Shown: in pieces, positions 11,685 through 24,960 of the stretch
Layout of the letters: each line of letters opens with the position of its first letter
Position numbering within the stretch: the stretch's first letter is position 1
Assembly (NCBI GenBank): GCA_024734555.1
Contig: JANPWX010000254.1
Span: forward strand, 603,801-667,800
Length of the DNA: 64,000 bases
Reading direction: 5' to 3'
Origin: Trochalopteron elliotii
Taxonomy: Eukaryota > Chordata > Aves > Passeriformes > Leiothrichidae
Position numbers and translations under genes: made by a program
The notes under the pieces: generated by a model
The model's input: only the letters and a program-made list of their open reading frames with translations
Told to the model about the DNA's origin: nothing
Databases searched by the model: none

Positions 11685-14600
11685 TACATAAACAATTCCT
11701 ATTGCTTATATAGCTGTGCATAAAGGCATTATATAAGTAAAAGGTATTTCTGATAGTTGTTTTCCTCTAAGGAAAAAGAAGCTTTTCATTTCAATAATAT
11801 TTCATTTGCAGTCACTTCTCTTGATTCTGAAATAACCTCATGTGGTATAAGTGCAATTTCAGCTTCAATGGACCAATTTACAAAATTTTGTTAGACCTCT
11901 GAAATTGTTTTGAAAAGATGTGAAATCTCTCACAAGACAGAAAAGAGCGATAAATTTTAAAGGATGGGGTGAAACAGATCTTTGATTTTCTAATAAAATG
12001 TTTCTTAGTCCCACTAGATCTCTTATTTGTCAGTTCTTGATATTTTGTTGATCTCAGGAAAAATATATGATATTTTATCACACTATTTTTCCTCATCCAC
12101 AGGTGCATTAGTATGCACTGCACATCCCAGTAAGTAAGCAGGAAAAGAATTCTCAATCAAGAAGCTTAAGATGTGATACTACCCAACACTTTGATTGATG
12201 GTGCCAAGGGTAGCACAGACTTTGTGTTTGTTCTAATCAAGCTCAATAAATTTAGAGTAGGCAACTGCAGTTTAACTGAGGAGTCTCTTGCTACCTAAGT
12301 ATGTCTCTTTATAACAATGAAAAAGCAGCCAACAAACCAACACAGAAAAACAACCTAAACAACGAAGAGAACATCCTCTCACTGTAGGTAAGATGTTTGC
12401 CACACTACTTCTTCCAAGGTTTTAAACAGGTATCTCAGGATACATTACATGCTGTATCAGCAATATGCTCTTTATTTTCTCTTGGGTGAGCTTTCCCATT
12501 GCAACCCTCAGAACCAATACTTTCATGAGTCTTCTTGGTTTTAATTTAAGTGATCATAACAATCATAATAAAATTTATCATTTCAAGCATTTACTCCATA
12601 ATGATTTTGAGTTTGGCTGTGTTTGGGTCAGATGCATCTGTGAGTAATTCAAATCCCTACATGATGGACATTCTTCAAGTACGATTAGAGTTTTTAGTTC
12701 AGGAAAACTTAGGAAAAGTGCTTCAGAGAATAAGAAAGCTATCTTAGCATTTGCTTTCTGCAGATTTGGACTTCTTAGGATTTTTGTGGTATATCATTTG
12801 GACTAGATTGGAGTATACATTTAACTACAAAATTCTCAAAAATCTCTTTTGTTCAAAATATTTATAACCTTATCCCATCAGTCATGCAAATAGAGGAGGA
12901 ATAATTATTCCTGTTTTATTACTGGAAAATGGATACCTGAAGAATTTAAATGAAACTCCATGTACTACATACGTGTTTATGTGTTGTTACAAAGCAAGAT
13001 AAGTAACAACAACTCCTCTGTCAAGCTCTGGTCAAATTCAAGGGCTCAATCTAGATATTTTTAAATTCAATGCATTTATTGTGCTATTTTCTTTCAATGT
13101 ATCATCATCAATCATGTAGTTTTCTAGTCTAGAAAGACATAGTTTAAATATATTGGAAAATTAAAGGTAAAATCTATTTATGCTTTTGAGTTGAATTTTG
13201 GTTTTTGCTAAAAAGCTCCTGTGAATTCTAATATTCTTTAGAAAGTATTTGCCTTGTCAGGCAAAAGGTTTAGAAAAATGTGCTGTGGAGGTCGAGCTAC
13301 TCCAGAAGACAATCACTCCAAGTGCCTTATTTTTGTATCACATTTGGAACTGTCAGTTATTTTAATTTCAGCAAAATAGTCAATGAAGTTTGTATTTAGC
13401 TGAAAATATTCCCATTACTGTTTTCCAATTGAAATCAGAGAATGTAAGCAAGAACATGGCTACCCACAATTCAAAACTGTGGCTATGTTCTAAAGCCATT
13501 CAGAGGCAGGCAGCTCTGAGACCAGTCTTGCTGAAAAATTTGAACAGCTTCAGCATGTAATCTGAAGGGTATCTAGAATGTCAAACAAGCATAACTCCCA
13601 TTTGTTTAATTCTTCCACCTTAAGCCACAAAATGTCAACTAAACACAGAAACTCTTTTACTGTCGTCAAATATTCTTCATAGATGTAGGGCTCAATTTTG
13701 TACAGTACAGTGAGCTTTAAATATGAATTCATTCGCTGAAATTCATTCTAAAATGCTAATGAAAAAATTCTTATATTCACAAATGATATATCACAACATT
13801 ACAGTTGCCACCCATAAATTATTCTGCAATGTTTTAATATGCTTCTGACTGGTTCTTTTCAGAAATTCTTTTAGCTCAATTTACTTCTAACAATTTACAG
13901 TCAAAGCCCTCAGGAAAGCAAACTTAATTCCACAAATGGATTTGGGGTAGATTTTGTATACTGCTTTTGCATGCTTCATCATGGTGTTACATTAAAGGAA
14001 TGGAGGTGTTTCTTTTCGCCTGGGTAGCCTAAGACATCCAGGCAGTGAATGCTACACAGCCTGGACATTCCTTGTTTCTTTAAGTTGGAGGAATAGATGA
14101 TGTTGTGTCTATTCCTTGACTGTAGGTGTAGTCTCACATACCAGCCTGGCTGGATACAGCTGGAGTGTGAAAAGAAAGCTGGCAAATCTGTGCTTCTCTC
14201 ATGACAATTTCCTTTAGAGATAAGAACTTGATACTTAGCAAAGACTTGGGTTTTCTAACTCTGAAATCTCTGATTACTCTTTACATCTTACATCCAGTAA
14301 TATAAAAGAAGGAACTGGTTTGTGTAGTGCAGCTATAATCATGAAATGAACATAATTCCATGGATTTGATATGAATAGTAGAAAGCAGATCTGTTCCCCC
14401 ACCTTCACCCTAAAACTTTACCAGTGGCAATCAGCTCATAGATAGTTTAGATTGTAGATATCAACAGAAAATAATTCCTGTCATTAGGTCTTTCTTACAG
14501 GCCTGCTGATAAAATGACATAAAACTTTTTTGCTGATCTTGACTGGAATGTTTTCCTCCCCTCCTCTCTTAGAAGCAGATATGGACTTCTTGGATTCCAG

Positions 14601-16154
14601 TGTACTATAAATATGGCAAACTCTTCTATATAAATGCTAAAAATGTGTTTGACAGAAAAGCATTTCCAGCCATTCCTTTGTCAGAACAGCAGTAAATAAT
14701 CCTGTGCTACTTACTACCTGGGTAATTACAGTTGCCCTAGTTTGCAAATATAAACCAATGCACTGGCAGATTTTAATCATAAATTTTTACTATGAGAACT
14801 AGCATTTAAGAAATAATATTATCCACTTACTAGGCAGTAATGGATTAAATAATCATTGTATTTAAATCTGTGACTTATATTGGCAGCTCAGGATATATTT
14901 GCAGCTCTGCATTTGCATTTGCTGAAACTTTCAGTGATAAGTCATTATTTAAAGCTAAACTCCGAAGTCCTGTTAAAATTGAGGGGCTATTTTCTTTGCA
15001 ATGTCTAGCTTAGTCCTGGAATGGCTTATTACCATAGATAATACTAATTAAATATCATCCCTCTGAGTCATCTTCTTTTCCCGCTGGTTCATTCCAGAAG
15101 AGATTTTACCTATAAAATGTGCTTGCACTATCATAGTTTGTTGAAATAAACTCCAGAAGTTGCTATGACTCAAAAGGATGAAAAGTACAGCTACTAGAGC
15201 CAAGTAATGCCTTTTGCCAAGCACATGTAGCAGGGAATGATTTATGCCAGAATTATTGAATAAGAATATAACCAGACCAAGGAGTTCAACCATTGTTTTA
15301 TATAATATAGTCAACTTTTATTTGCTGATATTCAAAACAGCACTCTTCTTCTGTGTAGTTTTACGGCTTAATTTATTTTAAATTGAGTACTTCAGTTAAA
15401 ATATTTAAAGAAACCACAAAGCAATCTTGAATTTCTAAGTAGTCTCTATGTTCCAAATTCCATTTATGATGAAATTGTAAAATTCCTAAGGTATAAAATA
15501 CTAAACCTGCACTGCATAATTTCTGTAAACATTAATGTTTACATTACTTTGTCCAGCAAGGTGTATCTTATAGGTGATATATTTGAATACTAAAAGCTTG
15601 AAGGGTATCTGTTGTCATGCATACAATAAATTTTATTTTTCATAAAGCTATACTTCACCTTTATTAATCTACAAAAACCCTAGTATATAATTTCAGTCTT
15701 GTAAAAATATTTGAAGAAAAGCACTCCCTTAGGTCATTTAAGCAAATACTTAAAAGTAAAATTAACAGAAAAACACACCTTAAAACATGCAGCCAAAGCA
15801 CTTGTATAAAATTGCAAATGGCATGTTTACAGCACCAGCATTCTCTGACGCTGATGTATTGATTAAGCAGTAGGTGTGTAAAAGTTTTGATTGTTGAGTT
15901 GTTTAAGCAGAGCCTTACTTTTAATGTGCATGAGCAGTTCCTGTATACAGAGGGCTCTTAGATATTCCTCTTGCGTAATGCAGAAGTGTAAAGTACCACA
16001 CATGGGAACTGAATTAAAGGCTAAAGGCTGCAGATTCTGTTGCAAGTACAGTAGCTGAAATTGCAAGCAGTATTATCATGACATCAGTATCCTCTAACTA
16101 GGTAACAATAATAAATACAAAGCTCTTTTCTTGTCTTCTGAACTCCAGCAAAGT
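11685..16154. other. AT-rich DNA, nothing recognised
   Basis: Only short random open frames (up to 92 codons). No CR1 or LTR landmark was found. Confidence 0.5.
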
Positions 16155-16696
16155 ACTCTGTCAAGCTCTGGCATCCCAGCAAAGGAAGGGCATGGAAGTG
16201 TTGGAGTGAGGAGAGAGAAGGCCAGGAAATTGATTTAGGGGGATGGAGCAGATTTCCTATTAGGAAAGGTTGAGAGAACTGGGATTATTCAGCCTGGAAA
16301 AAAGAAGCTTTGGACTGACCTAAAATGCAGCCCTCCAGGACCTGAAGGGGGCCCACATGAAAGATGGAGGGAAACTATTTCCAAGGGCCCAGAGCGACAG
16401 GATAAGATGGGATGGCTTCAAACTGGTACAAACCTTCTCTACAGAGAGTTTGTTTAGATTTTCCATTATGAGAAAGTTCTTTACTGTGAGTGTTCGGGCA
16501 TTGGCAGAGGTTGCCCAGAAAAGCTGTGGCTGCCCCATCCCTGGAAATGTTCAAGGCCAGGTTGGATGGGACTCTGAGCAACCTGATCTAGTGGAAGGTG
16601 TCCCTGCCCATGGCAGAGGTTTGAAACGAGATGATCTTTAAGGTCTTTTCAAACCCAGGCCATTCCATGTTTCAGGGATTATGATTCTATGATAAA
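16155..16696 (+). mobile_element. CR1 LINE fragment, plus strand
   Basis: From AAGCTCTGGCATCCCAGCAA through TTCAGCCTGGAAAAAAGAAG, GACCTGAAGGGGGCCCACAT, TTGCCCAGAAAAGCTGTGGC and AAGGCCAGGTTGGATGGGAC to the tail GATTATGATTCTATGAT. It has the full 3' end, including ATTCTATGA tail units. The 94-codon frame at 16357-16641 is 3' UTR read-through, not a gene. Confidence 0.92.
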
Positions 16697-17512
16697 ACAA
16701 TGATATTGAAGAGAAAAACACTTTTGTAAGAGATATTGCACCTTGTGAAGATAAAAAGGTATTAATTTCCATAATTTTAACATCTTGAAGTAAAATTTAA
16801 AAAAAAGGAAAACAAAGCCAAATCATTGGTGTTTTTTTCTGATAATTCAACCATATTACCTTATCTTTCCCAAACTGAACCCAAGTGGAAAGTGCTGCCA
16901 CCTTAGCATTTTGTGAGATTCAGCCTTGAAATGGACAGATCGGTCTCACTATGTACCAGCAACTCTCCTGTACTGTGCTCTAGGCAAGGGGAATGGCATG
17001 TGAATAGCGTTAAGGTGACTCAGAAACATTGGTACCAGTATTATCTGAAAGAATAGCTGTCTGCTGGCTAAAATGTGGGTTTCATGTTACAAGTGTCTGC
17101 TACTCCTCTATCTGGGTCTGAGCAAGTCAGCAGTGTTTCTGCATTACAGGGAGTAGGACTTCCCTGCAATTGTCACTGTGCAGAAGAAATAATAGCAGTA
17201 TTTAATGTTGTCTGAGATATTTGATGTATTGATTTTTAGGTAGTTTTTAGTGAATACTTTTCAAACTTCTGGCAATTTAAAAAATTTGAGTGTGACAAAA
17301 TGGAAGAAGATGGTTTAACAAGACATTGCATGGAGCATCCCATCGATTGCCTGAAGAATGCAATCCTTGATGCATGTCATCATTACATCTTTATAAAACT
17401 TTTCTGAATAGTCTTAGTATACTGTACACATTATACTCCCATTAAAAAGTGGTAATTCTTTAGAAATATTAAGTTTAAGACCGGGAGTGCTCAGGGGCTC
17501 TAGGTCAACAGC
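16697..17512. other. AT-rich DNA before the solo LTR
   Basis: No feature recognised. Confidence 0.5.
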
Positions 17513-18132
17513 AAGAATGTCCTGGGTTGACGGTGCCTCCTATCCCAATCGTGCAGCTTTATCTCTATGTACTGCACTGTTATGTCTAACCGCTGCCCCC
17601 CCCGCCCCCGGTGGGGTGTTTTGCCGCGGTGGGGCTACTGGCTTTGGGCTTTTTGCTGCTAGCTCTGCTTGGCTGCAGGCTTTGCTTTGCTTTGCTTTGC
17701 TTTACTACTAGCTTTGCTTTACTTTGCTTCTGGCTTTGTTTTTGTTTTTTTTTTTTTTTTTTTTTCTTTTGCTTTTGTTTTTGTTCCCCTTTTTTTTTTT
17801 TCCTCCCCTCTCTCTCTCTCTTCCTCCCCCCGCCTCCCCCGAAGATCACTGGACCGGCTCCGGACCTGACCTGGGAATATCTGGGGGTCCTCGACGCCTG
17901 AAAACAGAAGCTCTGCGCCCTCCCCTCACAGCAACTGCTTGAGTATTTTTCTTTTCCCTTTTGTTGGGGAGTGTCTTTGTTTATTTGTTAATAAATAGGT
18001 TTTTTCCACTTCTCCTCCGAGGAATTCCTTCTCAAACCCAGAGCTGGGGGGGGAAGGGGTGGTGGAGGTTTGTTTTCTGGGGGGCTCCTTCTGGAGACCT
18101 TCCCCTAATTTGTCTTAAACCAGGACAAAGAA
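17513..18132 (+). repeat. target-site duplications flanking the solo LTR (AAGAA)
   Basis: The five bases AAGAA at 17513-17517 are repeated at 18128-18132, immediately outside the TG and CA ends of the LTR. This marks the original integration and shows that the element is bounded exactly. Confidence 0.85.
17518..18127 (+). mobile_element. solo ERV LTR, 610 bases, complete
   Basis: Starts TGTCCTGGGTT and ends AAACCAGGACA, an 8-base perfect terminal inverted repeat (TGTCCTGG) flanked by a 5-base duplication. It is markedly richer in G and C than its surroundings. A CTTTG pentamer run (17683-17704) leads into a long pyrimidine tract (about 17738-17826). AATAAA at 17990-17995 marks the R/U5 part and gives plus orientation. 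No internal retroviral sequence flanks it, so it is a solo LTR from recombination between two LTRs. A 5-base duplication fits class III (ERVL) or class I better than class II. Confidence 0.93.
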
Positions 18133-20819
18133 TAAGGTAAACAGACAGATATGTTGATGAGTTGAGGACCGTTTATACTACAACCCACCAATTATACAGA
18201 TACTTAAAAGATGGAAAATTTTGAACAATATCTGAAAGAATTTTTCTAAGTTTTTCCCTTCCCATTTCATAGCAAAGTGCTAGCATCTACCTATGCACAA
18301 ATACACATATATGAGTTTTGCAAGAGTTTACTGAAGATCTGGGGGAAGGGAAATGGGGTTTTGAGAGTGACTCTGCTGTCAGTGCTTGCTTAATTCATGG
18401 GGATTTGTTTCTAAATTAGAACTTTGGAGCTCTGTAAGAGAGAAACGGTAATATAATGGCAACATGCTTTTTAAATGGTTGCTCATTCCTGTAAGAAAAT
18501 GCCATTAATCATTAAGTGTTAATGAAAGTGGAAGGTTATAGTAGGTGGTTGCCTCAATATAAACAGAAATTGTAAGTAACCGTGACCTCCAACAGAGCAG
18601 TTGAATTAACAATCCCATTGTTTCCAAATATTAATCATTTTAATGAAATATTCCAGTTATTCTGAAATTTCAAGCTTTGAAAATGCGACCTAGTGATACA
18701 GGTAAATTGTGAAAAGTTTTGGGTTATAACTTACTGAGAGAAAAAATGCTCAGGGTGATGTCTATCCTTGTCTATGCCTCTAAGGAAATGCACATTAAGA
18801 GTCACTGCAGTCTGCAAAGCTGTACTGCTGTAAATTAATTGTTGTATTATAAATGTACTTCATCTACCCATATTTGTCATGAATGTTACTGCTAATGTAT
18901 CCCAGGGATGGTACCTCATTAGCATTGTGCTAATTTGAGCCATTCTGGGAACAAGTTCATGACAAGCTGTTTGTCTGTCTCCTCCAGCCACTGTTGCAGA
19001 GGGTTTCACATCTCGCTCTGTGTTGCAGAGAATTCCAATCCAGCACTTCCACCTATGCTGCACCATGGGCTGTGTGTCATGCTCAGCCTCCCAGGACCTG
19101 TATAGAAAGAGACTAAACAGAGTCAAGCTGGAGGTTTGGAATAAAAATCTGTACTTTTTAGGAGGCATACATAGCTTCTGGTGCTTGAGAGGAATAATGG
19201 TATGAAAGGAACAGACCTTTACAAATGGTCTGCAGACCAAAGGTTTCTGGAAAGGACAAACATACAATTGTAAGGGAACATAGGGTCATGCAGATAATCA
19301 GGGTAATAACCAGCTGTGGTGCCACATGCGTAAGTCCCAAGCAGACTTTTCTGGGATTTTATGAATAGCACACCTCCATGGTCAATGCAGGCTAATGGAG
19401 AAGGTGCAAAATGGGTTATCAGAGATATCTGACATGGCTGCTAAACTGTGCCAGATTGGCACTAGCAGCCTAATTCTAGTTCTCAGACAGAGGAGATTTG
19501 TGTGAATAGTGGGTTCAGGGAATGGTGATAATTTGTCAGAAACAAGAGTTGTGCCTGAAGCAACAATGTGCTGTAAAAGAATGGGTGTCAGAAGTGACTC
19601 TGAAGGCAACTGATAATACAAACTCAGAACTAATACTCTCTTTCCACCAAAAAGGCTTATTTAAATTTGTATCTTCAGAAATGTGCTTCATCAGTGTTGA
19701 CTCTGGCCAGGAGTAGTATTCAGCATTGCTTGAGATACGTTAACTCATGAGGGATCTCATGAGCTCCCTGCTGCACAGCATCACCGCTCTCTCCAAATAA
19801 ATGGTTACCAAATATTGATGTATTTCAGCAGAGCAAAGGTATAAAAACTGTCTTCAGTAGATAAGTATATCCCTCTAAGCCAAAAGGATTGGGAATCTCA
19901 CTGCTAAAATTTTATTCACTGTTTACATGTAAAAGTAAGTTATCAAGAGAGAAAGGTAAATGGTGAACAGGGAATCATCCCTTTCTTCTCCTTTGCTGAT
20001 TTCTGTAGTTTCAAGGTCAACATTTGGAAGATCAAATCACAAAGTGGAATTAGGAACCACTCTCAAGTAAACAAACACATCAGTAGTGAGATGATTAATC
20101 ACGTAGTATTAGGCACTGCCAGTGTGGGAGTACAGAATGTGACTTCTACTCATGGCTAATGGGAGGGGGAAGGCTGATGTGTTTAATGCTGTTCTTCTCT
20201 GATCTTCACTAATGAGGTTACTACTGGTGTCTAATAGAACAAATAGTGGCAATAAGCCAACCTGAACTAAAAAAAAACCAAACCAATTTAGAAAATGATT
20301 AGGTGAGCTAGAGGTTTTTAAGTTAGATGAGGCTGTTCAACATCATTCCCAGACATTTAACAAATGTGTGAAATCTCAAAGGTGTTGGCACTTGTGCTCA
20401 AGACTTTGCAAAGAACAAATAAACTACCAAATGGTGGAAGGAAGGAAAATATTTTTCTACACAGAGAAGAAAGGATAGAAGGTATGGTGTTATAAATCCT
20501 TCTCTGAAATACCCAGTAAATTACCAGAAGAAACAATCACAAAACTGAGCTGTTGTCCAAGAATATAGTGAGAAAAACATCAGAAAACAGAATTTGTTGA
20601 AGAAGGTCATGTTTCAGGGCATGTGTAATCTTTGAAAACAAAACAACCCCATCCCCATTATATGCTACATAAGTAGAGTTCAGCATGAATACTCTATTTT
20701 AAAACTCATGCAAGACGAGAAAAATACTACATACAAAATTAATTTTGAGTACTTGCTGACTGAAAGAGTACTCAAGTGAAGTTCTGTGATGGACTTTCTT
20801 TGGTTCTACTTTGTCATAT
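18133..20819. other. unassigned DNA with one long antisense open frame
   Basis: A 135-codon minus frame lies at 18860-19267, in sequence slightly richer in GC than the flanks; no family recognised. An exon-like segment at 18657-18701 (CAG before, GTAAAT after) is open but tiny. Confidence 0.4.
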
Positions 20820-20895
20820 GTCTATTAGTGATCTGGATGATGATGTAGAGTGACTTACTGCAGTTTCGGATGATACTGAGCAAGAGAATAGTGCT
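20820..20895 (+). mobile_element. very old CR1-like reverse-transcriptase fragment
   Basis: The stretch ATTAGTGATCTGGATGATGA followed by TTCGGATGATACTGAG resembles the CR1 region encoding the segment leading to the FADD box of reverse transcriptase. Flanking sequence from about 20960 to 21100 may continue it but has decayed. Supported by local similarity only. Confidence 0.4.
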
Positions 20896-23800
20896 GCAAT
20901 ATCTTTTCAATTTCTCTCTCACAAGAATCTTGAGCTTAATCTGCACCAAGATGTGATGGTGTTACAGTCATTACATCTAAACAAACTTATGTTTAGTAAT
21001 AAGTACAAAATCAGGGTAACCTCAAATCCAGACCTTTTTCTTACCAGGGATGAAAGGGTAAAATAAATTGCTTTTGGAGAAGACATATGAAATTACCTAC
21101 TTGAAAAAGAACATTGAAATAAGAGGAGCCCATCACTAAATTGATACACAACTTTCAAAATTAATCAGGCATGATTGCACCAGAGCAAGGCTGTCTGGTC
21201 ACTGAAGGATACCTATTGTGTAGACAGTGTATATGAATTCCTTACTGGCATGGAAGAATGAGAACACAAACTATTTTAATAATGTCTTTCTCTGAAAGTA
21301 AAAGAAATGGAAGGAAGCTTTGGCTGGTCTTGGTTCAGTAGCTGGAGTCTGTGTGCAATAAAAGCTTTGTCTGCTTCATGAACTGGGGTAATGTAGCAGT
21401 CGAGGTGCTGAGATACAGCTTGTGTGTGTTCCCCTTCATTCTGTATTCAGGAGTATTAAGCTAGAGTCTTGTACTGTGTGGGAACTTCTGAGGAAGGAAA
21501 GGTCACAAGCACAGACCAGCTCCATAATAATAAATCTGGTATAGTGAGTTCATTTATCCTTGCACTGATCTGGTCTAAGAGTTGTATACTTCCTGCCAGT
21601 CAAACCCCAGAGCACTGTGGGCCAGAGTCTGTGGCTGGAATACTGCTTTAAGTACAAATAATACCTAGGAATTTCTTTTGAACACTCAAGACATAAAATA
21701 TTGTCTAACATGAATAGGAATTTCAGAACACATAGCTTTTCTCAAAATGTTCTTTTGTTATTCCAGGTGGCAAACAACAGTAAGCCTTGCCCTAAATCAT
21801 TATAGTGTATGTCTTCTCTGAATCTAATCTCCTATGTTTGTACATCCTAAGTCACAACAGTTCTTTCATCTTTTGCTGAGCATGATGAGCTTGAGTAACC
21901 ACTCCTGGCAAATTCCCTAGAAATATGGGTAGGGCTGATATAATGAGATACCATGTTGCTATGTCAGCGCAAAAATTTTAATAGTTGTTTTAAAAGGTAA
22001 AATGTCTCTATACTTTGTGTCTTTACAAATATATAAAAGAGATGCTTCTGATGTCTGTTGGGAAGAAAAATACCATGAATGTTTAGACTGAAGAATATTA
22101 CATTTCTTCCTGCATGGTTCTGCTCTTCAGCTGAAAACCAGACAAATATTGGGCCTGATGGTCTTATTTAAAGAAACATTACAGAGAAGCTGGTCTGATT
22201 CTAATTTATTAATTAGTTTAACCGTTAATTTCTCATTCTGAATTGGGTAAGGCAGCATGCGATCATGTTTATATAAAAGTGTCCTACAAAATGTGTCTTA
22301 TTAAAGATACTCTGTATTTTAACTATATGGTAAATCACTTTTATAATATGTTATATACAGAGGGCTAAAAATATTTGAAAATGGAGCAGTGCCACTTTGC
22401 TCTGATTTGCAAATTTAATATTCTTTTGTGGATGTTAGTTCTCATCCTACTTCACTCTGCTCTCCCCATTAATTTTCAAGAAGTTGACTGTGAAATGTTA
22501 AAGGTTGTTAAGCCTACAGAGCATTATACAGGATCAGAAACAGAGAAGCTAGGGGATTAGGACATGATATTTGGAATCAGTGTTGCTGTTCAAGTGCCAG
22601 AAGCAAAACTTAGTATTTATGAATCCTTTTGGGTCAGCATTCATGCTGGTAAGTATTAATGAAGTGCCTTTCCTTTTTGAGTACTTAAAAATAGCTAAGT
22701 ATATATAAGTATGTTTTCTCTACTACTGTTAAAAAGCCATCTGCATAACTTTGCAGATGGTCTGATATGCTTGCTTTGTAATTATGATTCTTCTCCACCA
22801 TTGCTTGTAAAATGAATGCTTGGTATGCAGTCACTGATGATAATTTAATAACTATTTTTATCATATTGCTGATCAAAGCATGCAAGAAGGATGAAATTAT
22901 TTTAATAAAATCTACTGGGAGCAAAGTTTTGTTCTGCCCTCCTGGGTCAGTTCAATTTGGTTTATGGAGTACATGTTTTTCTTAATTAGATGCTATTCTG
23001 TGTTATCATCCACAAAGTTACTTTGAAATCACCCAAATATTTAGGAGAGGAATTAGAAATGTCATGATGTCAAACGCACATGGAATGTGCTTGTAGGCTT
23101 TGTGTGGTGGGAGTGGCTGCAGAAGTGACATGAACCAGACTCTGTAGGTTTAAGATTGTCTATCCTAGCAACATTCTTCCATGATCTCCAACAGCCTGTG
23201 GCTGCCTTAATTTTGAGTTATGGGATGACTGGAAGGTTCTCTGGTTCAATTACAGGTGCAGCTTTCCCAGACTATTTGAGTGTGTGGTGACCTTTCCTGT
23301 ATTTTATTTCTATTCATTTTGATCAATCAAATATGAACCTATTCTCTAATAGGTATATTTTCAACACATAAGATACAAGTAACTACACATGAAAAGAGAA
23401 AACCAGCATTTAAATAGCTAGAATTCTGCAAATGAAATGTGACATATGAGGAACTTGCCTCTTGGCTTTATAATTTAAAATCTGCTCAATTCATTAAAAA
23501 TAGAGTAGTGCCTGAATAAAGAACTACATGAGGTTCTACCCAACACATATAAATATTTGCTTACAAGATACTATAATTTATGAGAATACTGGTGCACAAT
23601 AGAAAATGGAAGTGTAGCATAGACCCAAATAATATTAATTACCCTTTTCTAATCAACAATTAAAGGACAAAAGACATTGAAAGTATTATTTAATTGCAAA
23701 CATTTTTTTTCTTAATACTAGAAATTTTATGGATGAATCTTTGGAAACAAATATCCAACAATTTAGGTAGACAGCAGATTCCTCTGATTTTTGACTCAAT

Positions 23801-24889
23801 GCAAAAAGCTATGGTTATTGTGCATTGCCAGAGTTAGATGTGGCACTTCCCAGGTTGTACCTCTGCATTTTGGGTTTGGTTTATTCTTTGTACATTCCTG
23901 GATTCCAATTGCCAAAATTTAAAGTGTTATCCTAATAAGAAATTAGGAAAAAAATGCTCCAGTTCTTTCTGTCTGCCAGTCAGCCTGTAAATGTCTCTTG
24001 TGATTGTGCAGTCCATGCTGATTTTAACATCTTCACGCATGTACTTCCCTGTTTACCAGAGAAACTCTAATCTCTCCCTGTCTGTTTGTATTCTGTAGAC
24101 TACTAAATAACTATTGCAAAATGAAAACAAATAATAAATTCCAGGGAAATGTGTCAGATTGTTGAAGATAAGTAAAAAAGCAAACATATGAAATGCTATA
24201 AATCATGAAAGCAAGATTTTTACATGCTTGTGTCACACAGGAGGTGATTGGGCAGATGCCTTATTCAGATTGTTCCAGTAAAGAATAAGACATAGTTATA
24301 TCCCGTCCTCTTCCCTCTCCTGCATTTATATAATGTTTTGGAAGGGCTGAAATCATAATGAGGGGAGTAAAGATCATATGACAATGCTGGTTTCTCTCTG
24401 CATCCTATAACAGCAGTTAAGGAGAATCCTAAAGGAATACAGGGACAGTCTAAAAAAGCATCTTAAAAAGATGTCCTTTTCTCATCCCTTCCTCTGTGTC
24501 TTGGTCTGATTTCACAGCTGTACCTACACTAATGAAAAACAGTTGCTCTGCTTTGAGCATGTTGATTCTGATGAGAGTTTTATTATAAATTTTATAGCCC
24601 ATACATGAATCTTGGGTTCAATATTGAAGATGAAGTCTCTTTTAGGTTAGCAGATTAATATTTTTGTTTATCCCTTCAGCTATAAGTATACATTTTCCCC
24701 CATATCAGGGCAGAAAAGGCTGAAATATACCTTGAGTTTTAATTTTTTGCTAACTATTCTCTGAAGTGACAGTAGAATTCTTGAAGCAGAACTGGCTGCA
24801 TCCCTAGTAGAGTTTCGCCAGAGGGAAGAAAGGTATAGCACTAAGGATTGTTAACAAAAACATCATTGGATCACAACATTAAACTTGTC
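20896..24889. other. AT-rich DNA, nothing firm
   Basis: Short TAAT-rich patches occur around 22197-22235 (several ATTA cores), of a kind seen in conserved regulatory elements, but conservation cannot be judged here. Confidence 0.45.
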
Positions 24890-24960
24890 AGGGCTGGGTT
24901 AATTGTTCAACTCAATGATCTTAGAGGTCTTTTCTAACCAAAATTATTCTGTGATTCCTA
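24890..24960 (+). mobile_element. CR1-like 3' tail fragment, plus strand
   Basis: TTCAACTCAATGATCTTAGA followed by GGTCTTTTCTAACCAAAATT and ATTCTGTGATTC matches the terminal bases of a CR1 3' UTR with its tail unit. Only about 70 bases remain. Confidence 0.65.

Noticed and set aside
11317..11721. 134-codon minus-strand frame
   Set aside because: Part of the reversed CR1 at 11140-11684; it is not an intact ORF2 or host exon.
17586..17849. Lysine-rich minus-strand and phenylalanine-rich plus-strand frames
   Set aside because: Produced by the pyrimidine tract of the solo LTR.
18657..18701. 45-base exon-like segment (CAG before, GTAAAT after)
   Set aside because: Weak pyrimidine tract, only 14 codons, and the phase does not connect to the possible exon at 27313 without an extra unsupported exon.
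22575..22648. Open segment ending at a GTAAGT donor
   Set aside because: No acceptable acceptor; two frames are open, so coding potential is not established.
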